A DNA stretch of 30,663 nt from HKST-UBA85 sp035654775. Its GTDB lineage: Bacteria; Bacteroidota; Bacteroidia; Flavobacteriales; Flavobacteriaceae. Positions within the stretch are counted from its first letter, which is position 1. Every line of letters starts with the position of its first letter. The stretch spans positions 1 to 30,663 of the forward strand of contig DASRWB010000006.1 in NCBI GenBank assembly GCA_035654775.1, written 5' to 3'. The position numbers and the translations under genes are program-made. The notes beneath the pieces are model-generated. The model searched no databases, had not been told where the DNA came from, and worked only from the letters and a program-made list of their open reading frames with translations. Shown piece by piece: positions 23,611 through 30,663 of this stretch.

Positions 23611-25332
23611 ATGCCAACGTATTTTAAGTTTTTCCTTTTTCTCACCTTGCTTTTTTCGGTTTCAACCTTTGGACAAGAAAGAAAAAAAGACACCTTGGAA
23701 ACCAACGTAATTAACGTTGTAAAACCTTACACACCATCGGTTAATGACGCTTTCAAGGTGAAAGAAACCCCAAAATTGTACGATGAAGAAAACACCACTA
23801 AAAAAGAAGTGAAGTACAACATATTTTCTTTTCCCGTGGCATCCACATTTACGCCTGCCAAAGGAAAAGCCGCAACGGTAGACAAAGCGAAAACAGAAAA
23901 AGGGTACGATAATTATGCCACTTTAGGTGTAGGTACCTATACTACTATTTTGGGCGAAGTATACTTAAACCATGCCATTTCCAGAAATGAAAGTGTTGGT
24001 GGTTATTTTAGTCATCATTCTTCTCAAGGTGGAATTCCGGAGGTGCTGACCGATGATAACTTTGCCATAACTAAGCTTAATGCCAATTATTCGCAAAAGC
24101 TGAGGGCTACATCCTGGAAGGTAGAAGGAGGTTTTGAAACGGCCACCTACAACTGGTATGGTTTGGCTCAACCTTTATTTGATGAAACTACAGCAAATAA
24201 CTTGGACGTGAAGCACACCTTTCATACCGCGACTCTAGGCGGAGAAATTGCATTTACAGATACCTATATAAATTCCGGAAGTGTTTTGTTCAGAAGGTTT
24301 GGCGACAACCAAGGCTCGGGAGAAAATCATTTTTCGGCTACAATAGGAGTGGATATTCCCATTCAGGAAGAAGAATTGGCCACTACTTTTCACTTTGATT
24401 ATTTAGGCGGTTCATTTGACAGGAATTATACCGATGATGAAGAGGTAAACTACGGGAACTTTCAAGTTGGAGTTTCGCCGTCTTATCAATTGGTGAAAGA
24501 CGATTTAACGCTTCATTTGGGAGCAAAACTATACTACCTAAACGATACTGAAGCCGGCAGAAATAAATTTTTTGTATACCCGAATATCACCGCAAGTTAC
24601 CGCTTAGTGAATGAAGTATTGATTTTGTTTGCCGGTATTGAAGGTGAACTTATCCAAAATACCTATCGGCAGTTTGCTGCTGAAAACCCATTTGTTTCGC
24701 CAACCTTATTTGTGTTGCCTACAGACCGGCAGTACAACGTGCATGGAGGCTTCAAAGGAAAACTCTCGAATGCAATGAGCTACAGCATTTCCGGCAGCTA
24801 TATAGCCGACAGATTTAAAGCCATGTACAAAAACAACGAAATTTCTGCAGGAAGTGAAGACTATATGTATGGCAATTCATTTGGAATCGTGTATGACGAT
24901 GTAACTACGCTGGGTTTTTCGGGAGAATTGAACGTAGCCGTAAACCGCAATTTTACGCTTACTCTAAAAGGCGACTATTTTTCATACGAAACCGATGAAG
25001 AAGCAGAAGCTTGGAATCTACCCGATTTTAAAGCTTCTATGTTTTTAGACTATCAGATATCCGAGCATTGGTTTGCAGGTGCCAATTTGTTTTATGTAGG
25101 CGAACGAAAAGACTATTATTTTTATCCTAACTTAGTGGCACCCGAAGCCCGCGTGATTTCACTGGATAGCTTTTTTGATGCCAATGCCCATGTGGGCTAT
25201 CATATAAATCAACAATTCTCGGTATTTGCCAAGGTAAACAATATAGCCAACAACGAATACCATCGCTGGCAAAATTACCCGGTACAAGGGTTTCAAGCCT
25301 TGGCCGGTGCTACCTATAAGTTTGATTTTTAA
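23611..25332 (+). CDS. Plug-less TonB-receptor-like outer-membrane beta-barrel
   Basis: An outer-membrane barrel of about 573 residues. I chose the ATG at 23611 because MPTYFKFFLFLTLLFSVSTF is then a proper signal peptide; an in-frame ATG at 23554, two bases after the TPR stop, would put 19 polar residues before it. After the signal comes a short periplasmic region with NVVKPYTPSVNDAFKVKETP, then amphipathic strands with aromatic girdles up to the end. The last strand resembles TonB-dependent receptors (VFAKVNNIANNEYHRWQNYP, then GATYKFDF, ending in Phe as BAM substrates do). No carboxypeptidase-like or plug domain is present, so it is not a normal TonB-dependent transporter. It follows the TPR gene on the same strand and is closed by a terminator. 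Confidence 0.85.
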   Translation: MPTYFKFFLFLTLLFSVSTFGQERKKDTLETNVINVVKPYTPSVNDAFKVKETPKLYDEENTTKKEVKYNIFSFPVASTFTPAKGKAATVDKAKTEKGYDNYATLGVGTYTTILGEVYLNHAISRNESVGGYFSHHSSQGGIPEVLTDDNFAITKLNANYSQKLRATSWKVEGGFETATYNWYGLAQPLFDETTANNLDVKHTFHTATLGGEIAFTDTYINSGSVLFRRFGDNQGSGENHFSATIGVDIPIQEEELATTFHFDYLGGSFDRNYTDDEEVNYGNFQVGVSPSYQLVKDDLTLHLGAKLYYLNDTEAGRNKFFVYPNITASYRLVNEVLILFAGIEGELIQNTYRQFAAENPFVSPTLFVLPTDRQYNVHGGFKGKLSNAMSYSISGSYIADRFKAMYKNNEISAGSEDYMYGNSFGIVYDDVTTLGFSGELNVAVNRNFTLTLKGDYFSYETDEEAEAWNLPDFKASMFLDYQISEHWFAGANLFYVGERKDYYFYPNLVAPEARVISLDSFFDANAHVGYHINQQFSVFAKVNNIANNEYHRWQNYPVQGFQALAGATYKFDF

Positions 25333-25348
25333 AGGCGGTTAAAACTCC

Positions 25349-25386
25349 AGAAAAGCATCTCAATCGAGATGCTTTTCTTATTTTTA
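25349..25386 (+). terminator. Rho-independent terminator after the barrel gene
   Basis: AGAAAAGCATCTC at 25349-25361 pairs exactly with GAGATGCTTTTCT at 25366-25378 across a four-base loop, followed by a T-rich tract at 25378-25385. It starts 16 bases after the stop and closes the TPR/barrel unit. Confidence 0.88.
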
Positions 25387-25391
25387 CGTGT

Positions 25392-25424
25392 CAAGGTGGT
25401 TTCGACTACGCTCAACCACCGTTG
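25392..25424. repeat. Hairpin repeat, GGTGGTT stem
   Basis: GGTGGTT at 25395-25401 pairs with AACCACC at 25414-25420. The 12-base loop TCGACTACGCTC is, on the minus strand, GAGCGTAGTCGA, one base different from the loop of the hairpins at 25450 and 25808. It is therefore the same element family in the opposite orientation, with a different stem. Confidence 0.8.
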
Positions 25425-25476
25425 AGTTTCGGTGTCTGAGCGGAGTTTCGGTGTCTGAGCGGAGTCGAAGACACAC
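25424..25476 (+). repeat. Hairpin repeat, GTGTCT stem, with a 19-bp tandem duplication
   Basis: GTGTCT at 25451-25456 and AGACAC at 25469-25474 enclose the loop GAGCGGAGTCGA. A 19-base unit, GAGTTTCGGTGTCTGAGCG, occurs twice in tandem at 25424-25442 and 25443-25461. The first copy is thus a left half-hairpin without its partner arm. The element ends 18 bases before the GIY-YIG start codon. Confidence 0.85.
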
Positions 25477-25493
25477 ATTTAAAAAGAATAATA

Positions 25494-25802
25494 ATGAAAG
25501 GTTATATGTATATTTTGGAATGCGCTGACGGAAGCTATTATACTGGTAGCACCAATGATTTAGAATTAAGATTACAACAACACCGCAATGGTGAAGGAGC
25601 AAATCATACTAAAAAGAGGCTTCCAGTGAGATTATTATATTTTGAAGAATATAGTAGAGTAGATGAAGCCTTTTATAGGGAAAAGCAAATACAAGGTTGG
25701 AGTCGAAATAAAAAGGAAGCTTTAATAAATAATTTCCCAAAAGATTTGAAGACTTTTGCCGAATGTATGAATGATAGTCATTACAAAAATTATAATAAAT
25801 AA
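25494..25802 (+). CDS. GIY-YIG nuclease, YhbQ/UPF0213-like (102 aa)
   Basis: A 102-residue single-domain GIY-YIG endonuclease. The core is MYILECADGSYYTGSTNDLE, where YI and YTG (16-18) are the two signature strands. Arg26 in LELRLQQHRNG is the catalytic arginine and Glu63 in AFYREKQIQGWSRNKKEALI the metal-binding glutamate, with GANHTKKRLPVRLLYFEEYS between. All expected catalytic residues are present, so it should be active on DNA. The product ends in a short tail (CMNDSHYKNYNK) and has no extra DNA-binding domain. The gene is bracketed by hairpin repeats of one family, 18 bases upstream and 5 bases downstream, and sits alone after a terminator. I infer a repeat-associated nuclease rather than a housekeeping YhbQ; proof needs other copies in the genome. 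Confidence 0.9.
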   Translation: MKGYMYILECADGSYYTGSTNDLELRLQQHRNGEGANHTKKRLPVRLLYFEEYSRVDEAFYREKQIQGWSRNKKEALINNFPKDLKTFAECMNDSHYKNYNK

Positions 25803-25806
25803 CTTT

Positions 25807-25832
25807 GGTGTCTAAGCGGAGTCGAAGACACA
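25807..25832 (+). repeat. Hairpin repeat downstream of the GIY-YIG gene
   Basis: GTGTCT at 25808-25813 and AGACAC at 25826-25831 enclose AAGCGGAGTCGA, the same stem as the copy at 25451 and one loop base different. It has the same orientation as that copy and begins five bases after the GIY-YIG stop. After both copies the DNA continues with a near-identical ACATTTAAA, so the gene lies between direct repeats. Confidence 0.85.
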
Positions 25833-25856
25833 TTTAAATAAAATAACAAATTAAAT

Positions 25857-27488
25857 ATGAAAAAACTATTCTTCATCCTTTTATTAATAACTATCTATTC
25901 TTGTCAAAAAGAAAAAACACATGCAGATGTTTTGGTGTACAATGCAAAAGTTTATACCGTGAATGACGCTTTTGAAACGGCAGAAGCGTTTGTCGTCAAA
26001 GACGGAAAATTTCTGGAAATAGGTACATCAAAAGCCCTGCAAGAAAAGTATCAGGCCTTAAAAACGATTGACGGTAAAGGCCAAACGGTCCTACCGGGAT
26101 TGATTGATGCACATGCACATTTTCTCACTTTGGGCCAGTTGCAACAGCAAGTAAATTTGGTAGGGACAACGAGTTTTACCGATATGATGGACAGAATTAT
26201 AACTTTTCAAAATCAAAACAAACTGCCGTACATCAAAGGCAGAGGTTGGGATCAAAACGACTGGGAAGACAAAACGATGCCTACAAAAGGTTTGCTGGAT
26301 CAGTTATATCCTGATACACCGGTATATTTAACCCGAATTGACGGGCACGCGGCATTGTGTAATCAAGCGGCTTTAGATTTAGGGAATGTAACGGCAGATA
26401 CTAAAATTGATGGTGGAGAAGTAGTGGTTGAAAACGGAGAACTTACCGGTATTTTAATTGATAATGCAGAGCAATTGGTTGCCAACAACTGGCCAAAACC
26501 TTCACGAGCAGATTTGATTGACGCCTTGTTAAAAGCGCAAGAAATATGCCTCGAAAACGGATTAACCACCATAAGCGATGCCGGACCGGACATTTTTACA
26601 ACGCCGTGGAAAGAAGTCATTGATTTGGTGGACAGCTTACAGCAAACAGGCGACTTAAAAATCCGATTGTACATGATGGTGCCGGCTACAAAAGAAAATT
26701 TGGATTACTATCTGACCAAGCCGGTTATAAAAACAGAAAGATTACATGTGCGTTCATTCAAGTTTTACAGCGACGGCGCTTTGGGTTCCCGAGGTGCCGC
26801 TTTAAGAGCGCCCTACAGTGACAAGCACAATCACTATGGGAAATTGGTTCAGGATTACGCCTTTTTAAAAGAAACGGCTTTGCGTATCGCCCAATCGCCC
26901 TATCAAATGAATACCCATGCCATTGGCGATTCGGCAAACCACATTGTCTTGCAAACCTATGCAAAAGTGTTGCAAAATCAAGAAGACAGACGCTGGCGTA
27001 TAGAACACGCGCAAGTAGTTTCGCCCGAGGATTTTAAATTCTTTGAAACTGTGGTGCCTTCGGTGCAAAGCACACATGCCACAAGTGACATGTACTGGGC
27101 AGAAGACAGGTTGGGCGACCGTATTGGCAATGCCTATGCCTATAAAAAATTACTTGATGCACACGGAAAAATAGCCTTAGGTACCGATTTTCCAGTAGAG
27201 CAAGTAAATCCAATGCTAACCTTTTATGCGGCAGTGGCTCGAAAAGACCTTAAAAATTTTCCCGAAAAGGGTTTCCAAACCGAAAATGCGCTCAGCAGGG
27301 AAGAAGCGCTTAAAGGAATGACTATTTGGGCGGCCTATTCCAATTTTGAAGAAAGTGAAAAAGGAAGTATAGAAACCGGAAAACAGGCAGATTTTGTTAT
27401 TTTGGATAGAGACATTATGGAAATTGAACAAGCCGAAATTCCGGCTACAAAAGTAATTTCTACTTTTATCAACGGAGAAGAAATGTAA
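25857..27488 (+). CDS. Lipoprotein amidohydrolase, YtcJ/NfdA-like
   Basis: A 543-residue metal-dependent hydrolase of the amidohydrolase-3 (YtcJ-like) family. The N-terminus MKKLFFILLLITIYSC is a lipoprotein signal with Cys16, so it is likely membrane-anchored in the periplasm. The metallo-hydrolase domain has LPGLIDAHAHF with His86 and His88, GRGWDQNDW, LTRIDGHAALCNQAAL, FKFYSDGALGSRGAALRAPY, NTHAIGDSANHIVL, WRIEHAQVV and ALGTDFPVEQVNPM, the expected order of metal and active-site blocks. It ends with the small beta domain (SIETGKQADFVILDRD). It should cleave an amide or cyclic amide; the real substrate is unknown. First gene of a tight five-gene plus-strand run: the next start is two bases after its stop. 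Confidence 0.93.
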   Translation: MKKLFFILLLITIYSCQKEKTHADVLVYNAKVYTVNDAFETAEAFVVKDGKFLEIGTSKALQEKYQALKTIDGKGQTVLPGLIDAHAHFLTLGQLQQQVNLVGTTSFTDMMDRIITFQNQNKLPYIKGRGWDQNDWEDKTMPTKGLLDQLYPDTPVYLTRIDGHAALCNQAALDLGNVTADTKIDGGEVVVENGELTGILIDNAEQLVANNWPKPSRADLIDALLKAQEICLENGLTTISDAGPDIFTTPWKEVIDLVDSLQQTGDLKIRLYMMVPATKENLDYYLTKPVIKTERLHVRSFKFYSDGALGSRGAALRAPYSDKHNHYGKLVQDYAFLKETALRIAQSPYQMNTHAIGDSANHIVLQTYAKVLQNQEDRRWRIEHAQVVSPEDFKFFETVVPSVQSTHATSDMYWAEDRLGDRIGNAYAYKKLLDAHGKIALGTDFPVEQVNPMLTFYAAVARKDLKNFPEKGFQTENALSREEALKGMTIWAAYSNFEESEKGSIETGKQADFVILDRDIMEIEQAEIPATKVISTFINGEEM

Positions 27489-27490
27489 AC

Positions 27491-27985
27491 GTGAATCAGC
27501 CTATAGAAACATTGCCGCAACGGGCAAAAGAAAAACAGCAGGAAAACAAAGCGTTTTTTAAAAAGCTAAGAAAAAAAACGCCCAAAAATCTGGATTACCT
27601 GATGCAGGAATTGCACGAGGAAGAATTCAGAAAAACCGATTGTTTAACCTGTGCCAATTGCTGTAAAACTACTGGACCGCTATTTACTGATAAAGATGTT
27701 GAACGAATAGCAAAGCATTTAAAAATGAAGCCTCAGCAGTTTATTGAAACCTATTTGCGAGTAGATGAAGATGATGACTATGTACTACAAACGGTACCTT
27801 GTACGTTTTTAGGACATGACAATTTTTGTAGTATTTATGAAGTACGACCCAAGGCGTGTAGCGAATTTCCGCATACCGATAGAAAGAAATTCCAGCAAAT
27901 AAGTAATCTTACATTGAAAAATGTAGCCATTTGTCCGGCTGCGTTTGCGATTGTAGAAAAGATGAAAACGAAAATCAAGATTTAA
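27491..27985 (+). CDS. YkgJ-family cysteine-cluster (zinc or iron chelating) protein
   Basis: A 164-residue cytosolic protein with the YkgJ-type metal motif: Cys51, Cys54, Cys57 and Cys58 in DCLTCANCCKTTGP, Cys104 in VPCTFLG, Cys113 and Cys123 in FCSIYEVRPKACSEFP, and a last Cys in AICPAA. The N-terminal ~45 residues are a charged helix. The family is thought to bind zinc or an iron-sulphur centre; its function is not established. The start is a GTG, two bases after the amidohydrolase stop; no ATG precedes the cysteine cluster except internal ones that would remove the helix. Co-transcription with both neighbours is likely (gaps of 2 and 9 bases). Confidence 0.9.
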   Translation: MNQPIETLPQRAKEKQQENKAFFKKLRKKTPKNLDYLMQELHEEEFRKTDCLTCANCCKTTGPLFTDKDVERIAKHLKMKPQQFIETYLRVDEDDDYVLQTVPCTFLGHDNFCSIYEVRPKACSEFPHTDRKKFQQISNLTLKNVAICPAAFAIVEKMKTKIKI

Positions 27986-27994
27986 AAAGTCCTT

Positions 27995-28891
27995 ATGAAA
28001 CACATTTTTTTTGGTATAGTTATAGCGGTTTTTTTGCCAAACGCATCTAAGGCGCAAGAATGGATGACTTCTTTGCCCATCGCTAAAAAACTAGCCTTAG
28101 CTCAAAACAAAATGTTGTTTATGGTATGGGAAGAAGCTGCGTTAAATCCTTTGCCCATTTTAGTAGATGACGATAATGGAAACAGTGTTTTTATTCACGA
28201 TTTTATAGAAAACCTTGAAATAAATGAAATCTTATGGGAGCATTTTGTACCGGTAATTGTAAGTGAAGACGAATATCCTGAGCTTTTAAATGCCATAGAA
28301 GACAAACGAAGCTCGCGATACCTGAGTAAATTTAATGACAACTCGGTAAAAATTTTGGATGCCAACGGAAATATTCTGAACCTTTCAGATTATACGCAAA
28401 GTTATTTCAACCTTACCCAATGCATCACAGATTATGCCTTAAATACCGTTTACCTAAAGCAAGAGCTGACAAACTATGCCAACGAAAAGAATTTTTATAC
28501 CGCTTTTTACCTCGCTTCAGCCTATACGGATTTTGCCATTTATGTTCCCAAAAAAATAAGAAGTGACGTTATTTCCTTATCAACCCTTTATTTACAAGAG
28601 GCTTATCGGTATTTAGAAACTTATGCGATGGAAGATAAATCAGACCACTATCAACGTTGTGAACTTCTGGAAATCAATCAGTTTTTACTGTTGGATAAAC
28701 CCCGAAAAACCCTTAGAAGGTTGAAAAAAATAAACGAAACGGAAATTTCACGTGTAAATTCTGAATGGGTAAACTACCTGTACTTTGTTGCTTACAGTAT
28801 GCTGAATGATGAAAAAAATGCATCGATATGGAAAAATAAAGTTTCTTTAGTACATTTGAGAAAAGCGGAATCTTTAATTAATATCAGGTAA
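27995..28891 (+). CDS. Exported protein of unknown function, degenerate thioredoxin-like N-terminus
   Basis: A 298-residue protein with a signal peptide (MKHIFFGIVIAVFLPNASKAQ). The following block, EWMTSLPIAKKLALAQNKMLFMVWEEAAL, resembles the start of thioredoxin-like domains (helix with repeated Ala, then a hydrophobic strand ending in W), but the CxxC active site is absent. After about residue 140 it is mostly helical and resembles TPR-like packing (YTAFYLASAYTDFAIYV, LYLQEAYRYLETYAM). I do not recognise a named family. It is in the middle of a tight plus-strand run, 9 bases after the YkgJ-like gene and 5 bases before the desaturase-like gene. Likely periplasmic. Confidence 0.78.
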   Translation: MKHIFFGIVIAVFLPNASKAQEWMTSLPIAKKLALAQNKMLFMVWEEAALNPLPILVDDDNGNSVFIHDFIENLEINEILWEHFVPVIVSEDEYPELLNAIEDKRSSRYLSKFNDNSVKILDANGNILNLSDYTQSYFNLTQCITDYALNTVYLKQELTNYANEKNFYTAFYLASAYTDFAIYVPKKIRSDVISLSTLYLQEAYRYLETYAMEDKSDHYQRCELLEINQFLLLDKPRKTLRRLKKINETEISRVNSEWVNYLYFVAYSMLNDEKNASIWKNKVSLVHLRKAESLINIR

Positions 28892-28896
28892 CTACA

Positions 28897-29730
28897 TTGC
28901 AAACACTCATTGACTATTTTTCAAACATTCCTTCGCTACACCGAGCGCTTATTCTCTCCGGGGGTATTGCTTTTTTTTGGTTGCTGGAAAGCGCTGTTCC
29001 GCTATTTAAGTTCAAGTATAAAAAATGGAAACACGCTATACCCAACCTGTTTTTTACTTTAACTACAGTAGTAGTGAATTTTGCATTGGCCTTTTTATTA
29101 CTGCAATCTTCCGATTGGGTAGTGGCGAATAATTTTGGAATTTTAAACTGGTTACCGGCGATACCTTTTGGGTTGTATGTGCTTTTAGGGGTTTTGTTGC
29201 TGGACTTTTTCGGGGCTTATCTGGCACACTATATTGAACACAAAGTAAAACCCCTTTGGATGGTACACTTGGTACATCATACGGACCATGAAGTAGATAC
29301 TACCACGGCTAACAGGCATCACCCGCTGGAAAGTGTAATCCGCTTTCTGTTTACGCTTTTTGGAGTGTTTGTGGTGGGAACACCTATAGGCATCGTTATG
29401 CTCTATCAATCGCTGTCCTTGGTAGCAACCCAATTTACACATGCCAATATTAAAATGTCTAAAAAAGTAGATAAACTACTCAGCTATATTATTGTTTCGC
29501 CGGACATGCATAAAGTGCATCATCACTACGTACTGCCTTATACCGATAGCAATTACGGCAATATTTTTTCCATCTGGGACCGACTTTTTGGAACGTACAT
29601 GGAACTGGATAGAGAAAAATTGGTCTACGGAGTAGATGTATTTCCTGATAAAGAAGAAAACTCAAATACACTTAATTTGTTAAAACAACCCTTTCAGAAA
29701 TACAAAAAACCTACAATCAAACCGGAATAA
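28897..29730 (+). CDS. Sterol desaturase/fatty acid hydroxylase-family membrane di-iron enzyme
   Basis: A 277-residue integral membrane oxygenase. Hydrophobic segments near residues 17-36, 50-72 and 85-112 are followed by histidine boxes: H111xxxH115 in LAHYIEHKV, H124xxHHxxH131 in MVHLVHHTDHEVD, HH141-142 in NRHHPLE, then His182 and H205xxHHH in SPDMHKVHHHYVLPYTDSNY. The C-terminal SIWDRLFGTYMELDREKLVYG is also characteristic. It should hydroxylate or desaturate a lipid at the membrane using a di-iron centre; the substrate is unknown. The start is a TTG five bases after the previous stop, since no ATG occurs before the first membrane segment. Confidence 0.93.
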   Translation: MQTLIDYFSNIPSLHRALILSGGIAFFWLLESAVPLFKFKYKKWKHAIPNLFFTLTTVVVNFALAFLLLQSSDWVVANNFGILNWLPAIPFGLYVLLGVLLLDFFGAYLAHYIEHKVKPLWMVHLVHHTDHEVDTTTANRHHPLESVIRFLFTLFGVFVVGTPIGIVMLYQSLSLVATQFTHANIKMSKKVDKLLSYIIVSPDMHKVHHHYVLPYTDSNYGNIFSIWDRLFGTYMELDREKLVYGVDVFPDKEENSNTLNLLKQPFQKYKKPTIKPE

Positions 29731-29766
29731 AGCTACTCTATTGCCTAGGATTTTAATGGGTTTTAT

Positions 29767-30579
29767 ATGAAAAAACGAATAAAAACAACATTAAACATTC
29801 AGGGCCATCGCGGATGCAGAGGCTTGTTCCCTGAAAATTCTTTACCGGCATTTCAACAAGCCATTTTACTGGGTGTTCACACTCTGGAAATGGATGTTGT
29901 TCTTTCTGCAGATTATCAAGTAGTGGTATCGCACGAGCCGTTTATAAGTCGAATTTTTTGTTTGACACCGGACAAGCAACCCATTCCTGAATCCATGGAT
30001 ATGAAGTATAATTTGTTTGAGATGCTTTACGATGAAATCCGGCTTTTTGATTGCGGAAGTAGAAAACATCCCGGATTTCCGGAGCAAAAAACAACGCCTT
30101 GCTACAAACCTTTACTGCGTGAAGTTTTTACACTGGCCGAACAGTTAAATCCAAATATAAAATACAATATTGAAATAAAGTCAAAACCGGTATGGGATGG
30201 AATTTATATGCCTTATCCGGAGGCATTTGTAAAACAGGTTTTAGAAGTGGTAGATTTATACAAAGTATCCTCACGAACCAATTTACAGGCATTTGATGTA
30301 CGAATACTTGAACAAGTAAAGAAACAAGCACCTGCCATACCCATTGCACTTTTGGTGGATGAAAAGGAGTCTATTTCTGAAAAACTGCACAGCATCAGTT
30401 TTAAACCGGAAATAATTAGTCCTTATTTTCAATTGCTCACCAAAGAGTTGGTACAAAGGTATCAGGCTTTAGGTTATAAAATTATTCCATGGACCGTAAA
30501 TGACAATGCAGATTTACAGCGCATGATAGCGTATAAAGTAGATGGTATTATTACGGATTACCCGAATAGATTATTGTAA
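29767..30579 (+). CDS. Glycerophosphodiester phosphodiesterase family protein
   Basis: A 270-residue TIM-barrel phosphodiesterase that releases glycerol-3-phosphate and an alcohol from glycerophosphodiesters. Seen: QGHRGCRGLFPENSLPAF with His14-Arg15 and Glu23-Asn24, HTLEMDVVLS with Glu41 and Asp43, His56 in VVVSHEPF, YNIEIKSKP for the later acidic/lysine strand and IIPWTVNDNADLQRM at the end, all GDPD landmarks. The start MKKRIKTTLNIQG lacks an obvious signal peptide, so it may be cytosolic. Last gene of the plus-strand run, 36 bases after the hydroxylase gene. Role may be lipid turnover, fitting the neighbouring lipid-active enzyme. Confidence 0.94.
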   Translation: MKKRIKTTLNIQGHRGCRGLFPENSLPAFQQAILLGVHTLEMDVVLSADYQVVVSHEPFISRIFCLTPDKQPIPESMDMKYNLFEMLYDEIRLFDCGSRKHPGFPEQKTTPCYKPLLREVFTLAEQLNPNIKYNIEIKSKPVWDGIYMPYPEAFVKQVLEVVDLYKVSSRTNLQAFDVRILEQVKKQAPAIPIALLVDEKESISEKLHSISFKPEIISPYFQLLTKELVQRYQALGYKIIPWTVNDNADLQRMIAYKVDGIITDYPNRLL

Positions 30580-30594
30580 AGAAAAACAGGACTC

Positions 30595-30663
30595 TTAGTC
30601 TGGATAAAGCCTGTATTTCTCCCGTATTTTTTTATAGGTCGCAAGGTCAGCTTGCCAGGTAGC
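30595..30663 (-). CDS. C-terminal fragment of a minus-strand gene cut by the window edge
   Basis: Reading in from the right edge on the minus strand gives ATWQADLATYKKIREKYRLYPD and then a stop at 30595-30597. The residue mix is protein-like and the gene would be convergent with the phosphodiesterase gene. Only 22 residues are visible, so no function can be assigned. AGAAAAACAGG near 30580 and the imperfect complement near 30612 could form a hairpin across the stop. Confidence 0.5.
   Translation of the reverse strand, partial: ATWQADLATYKKIREKYRLYPD

Noticed and set aside
25424..25476. Tandem repeats as a CRISPR array
   Set aside because: Only two 19-bp copies with no spacers and no cas genes; the units are parts of a hairpin.
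25384..25602. 72-aa minus-strand open frame over the hairpins and the GIY-YIG start
   Set aside because: It translates the hairpins into low-information sequence and is antisense to a recognisable nuclease.

Overview
The window looks like chromosomal DNA of a flavobacterium (Bacteroidota, Flavobacteriaceae-like). The reasons are promoter boxes of the form TAnnTTTG, a T9SS-type sorting domain on a secreted protease, a tail-fibre-like GIGTxxPxxxLxI protein, a plug-less TonB-receptor-like barrel, a kdsA gene (so an LPS-type envelope), weak Shine-Dalgarno signals and frequent TTG/GTG starts. I cannot name the species. No rRNA, tRNA or CRISPR array was seen.

Layout. (1) 1-3181 is housekeeping: the 5' part of kdsA and a small membrane protein on the minus strand, then typA/bipA and a YgjV-like membrane protein on the plus strand, closed by a perfect palindrome terminator. 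(2) 3234-8561, all minus and AT-rich, holds a secreted subtilisin-like protease with a tail-fibre-like partner, then a polyprenyl-phosphate-type glycosyltransferase coupled to a multi-span GT-C-like protein. (3) 8619-9185 is the internally deleted relic of an IS3-family element with both terminal inverted repeats still visible. (4) 9256-17962 is a surface-glycan cluster: a FemAB/GNAT-like protein with a damaged or unusual start, an FdtB/QdtB-type aminotransferase, a Wzx flippase, a 2-oxoglutarate dioxygenase-like protein, four glycosyltransferases and an FdtA/QdtA-type ketoisomerase. Orientation switches repeatedly and base composition changes near 12.6 kb, so it looks assembled from pieces. 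A secreted beta-helix protein follows. (5) 19617-25332 holds an orphan ftsE-like ABC ATPase, then a 1004-residue TPR protein next to a plug-less outer-membrane barrel. (6) 25384-25832 holds a small GIY-YIG nuclease gene bracketed by short hairpin repeats in direct orientation. (7) 25857-30579 is a tightly packed plus-strand run: lipoprotein amidohydrolase, YkgJ-like cysteine-cluster protein, secreted hypothetical protein, sterol desaturase-like hydroxylase and glycerophosphodiester phosphodiesterase. The tail of one more minus-strand gene is at the right edge.

How the genes work together. The ketoisomerase and aminotransferase would make a dTDP-3-amino-3,6-dideoxyhexose (Fuc3N or Qui3N type) that the glycosyltransferases place on a lipid-linked glycan, which Wzx flips across the inner membrane. 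KdsA supplies Kdo for the LPS core. The GT2/GT-C pair suggests a second, polyprenyl-phosphate-sugar route. The most unusual structure is the GIY-YIG gene between hairpins that share a 12-base loop but have different, still-paired stems. It looks like a small repeat-associated nuclease module.
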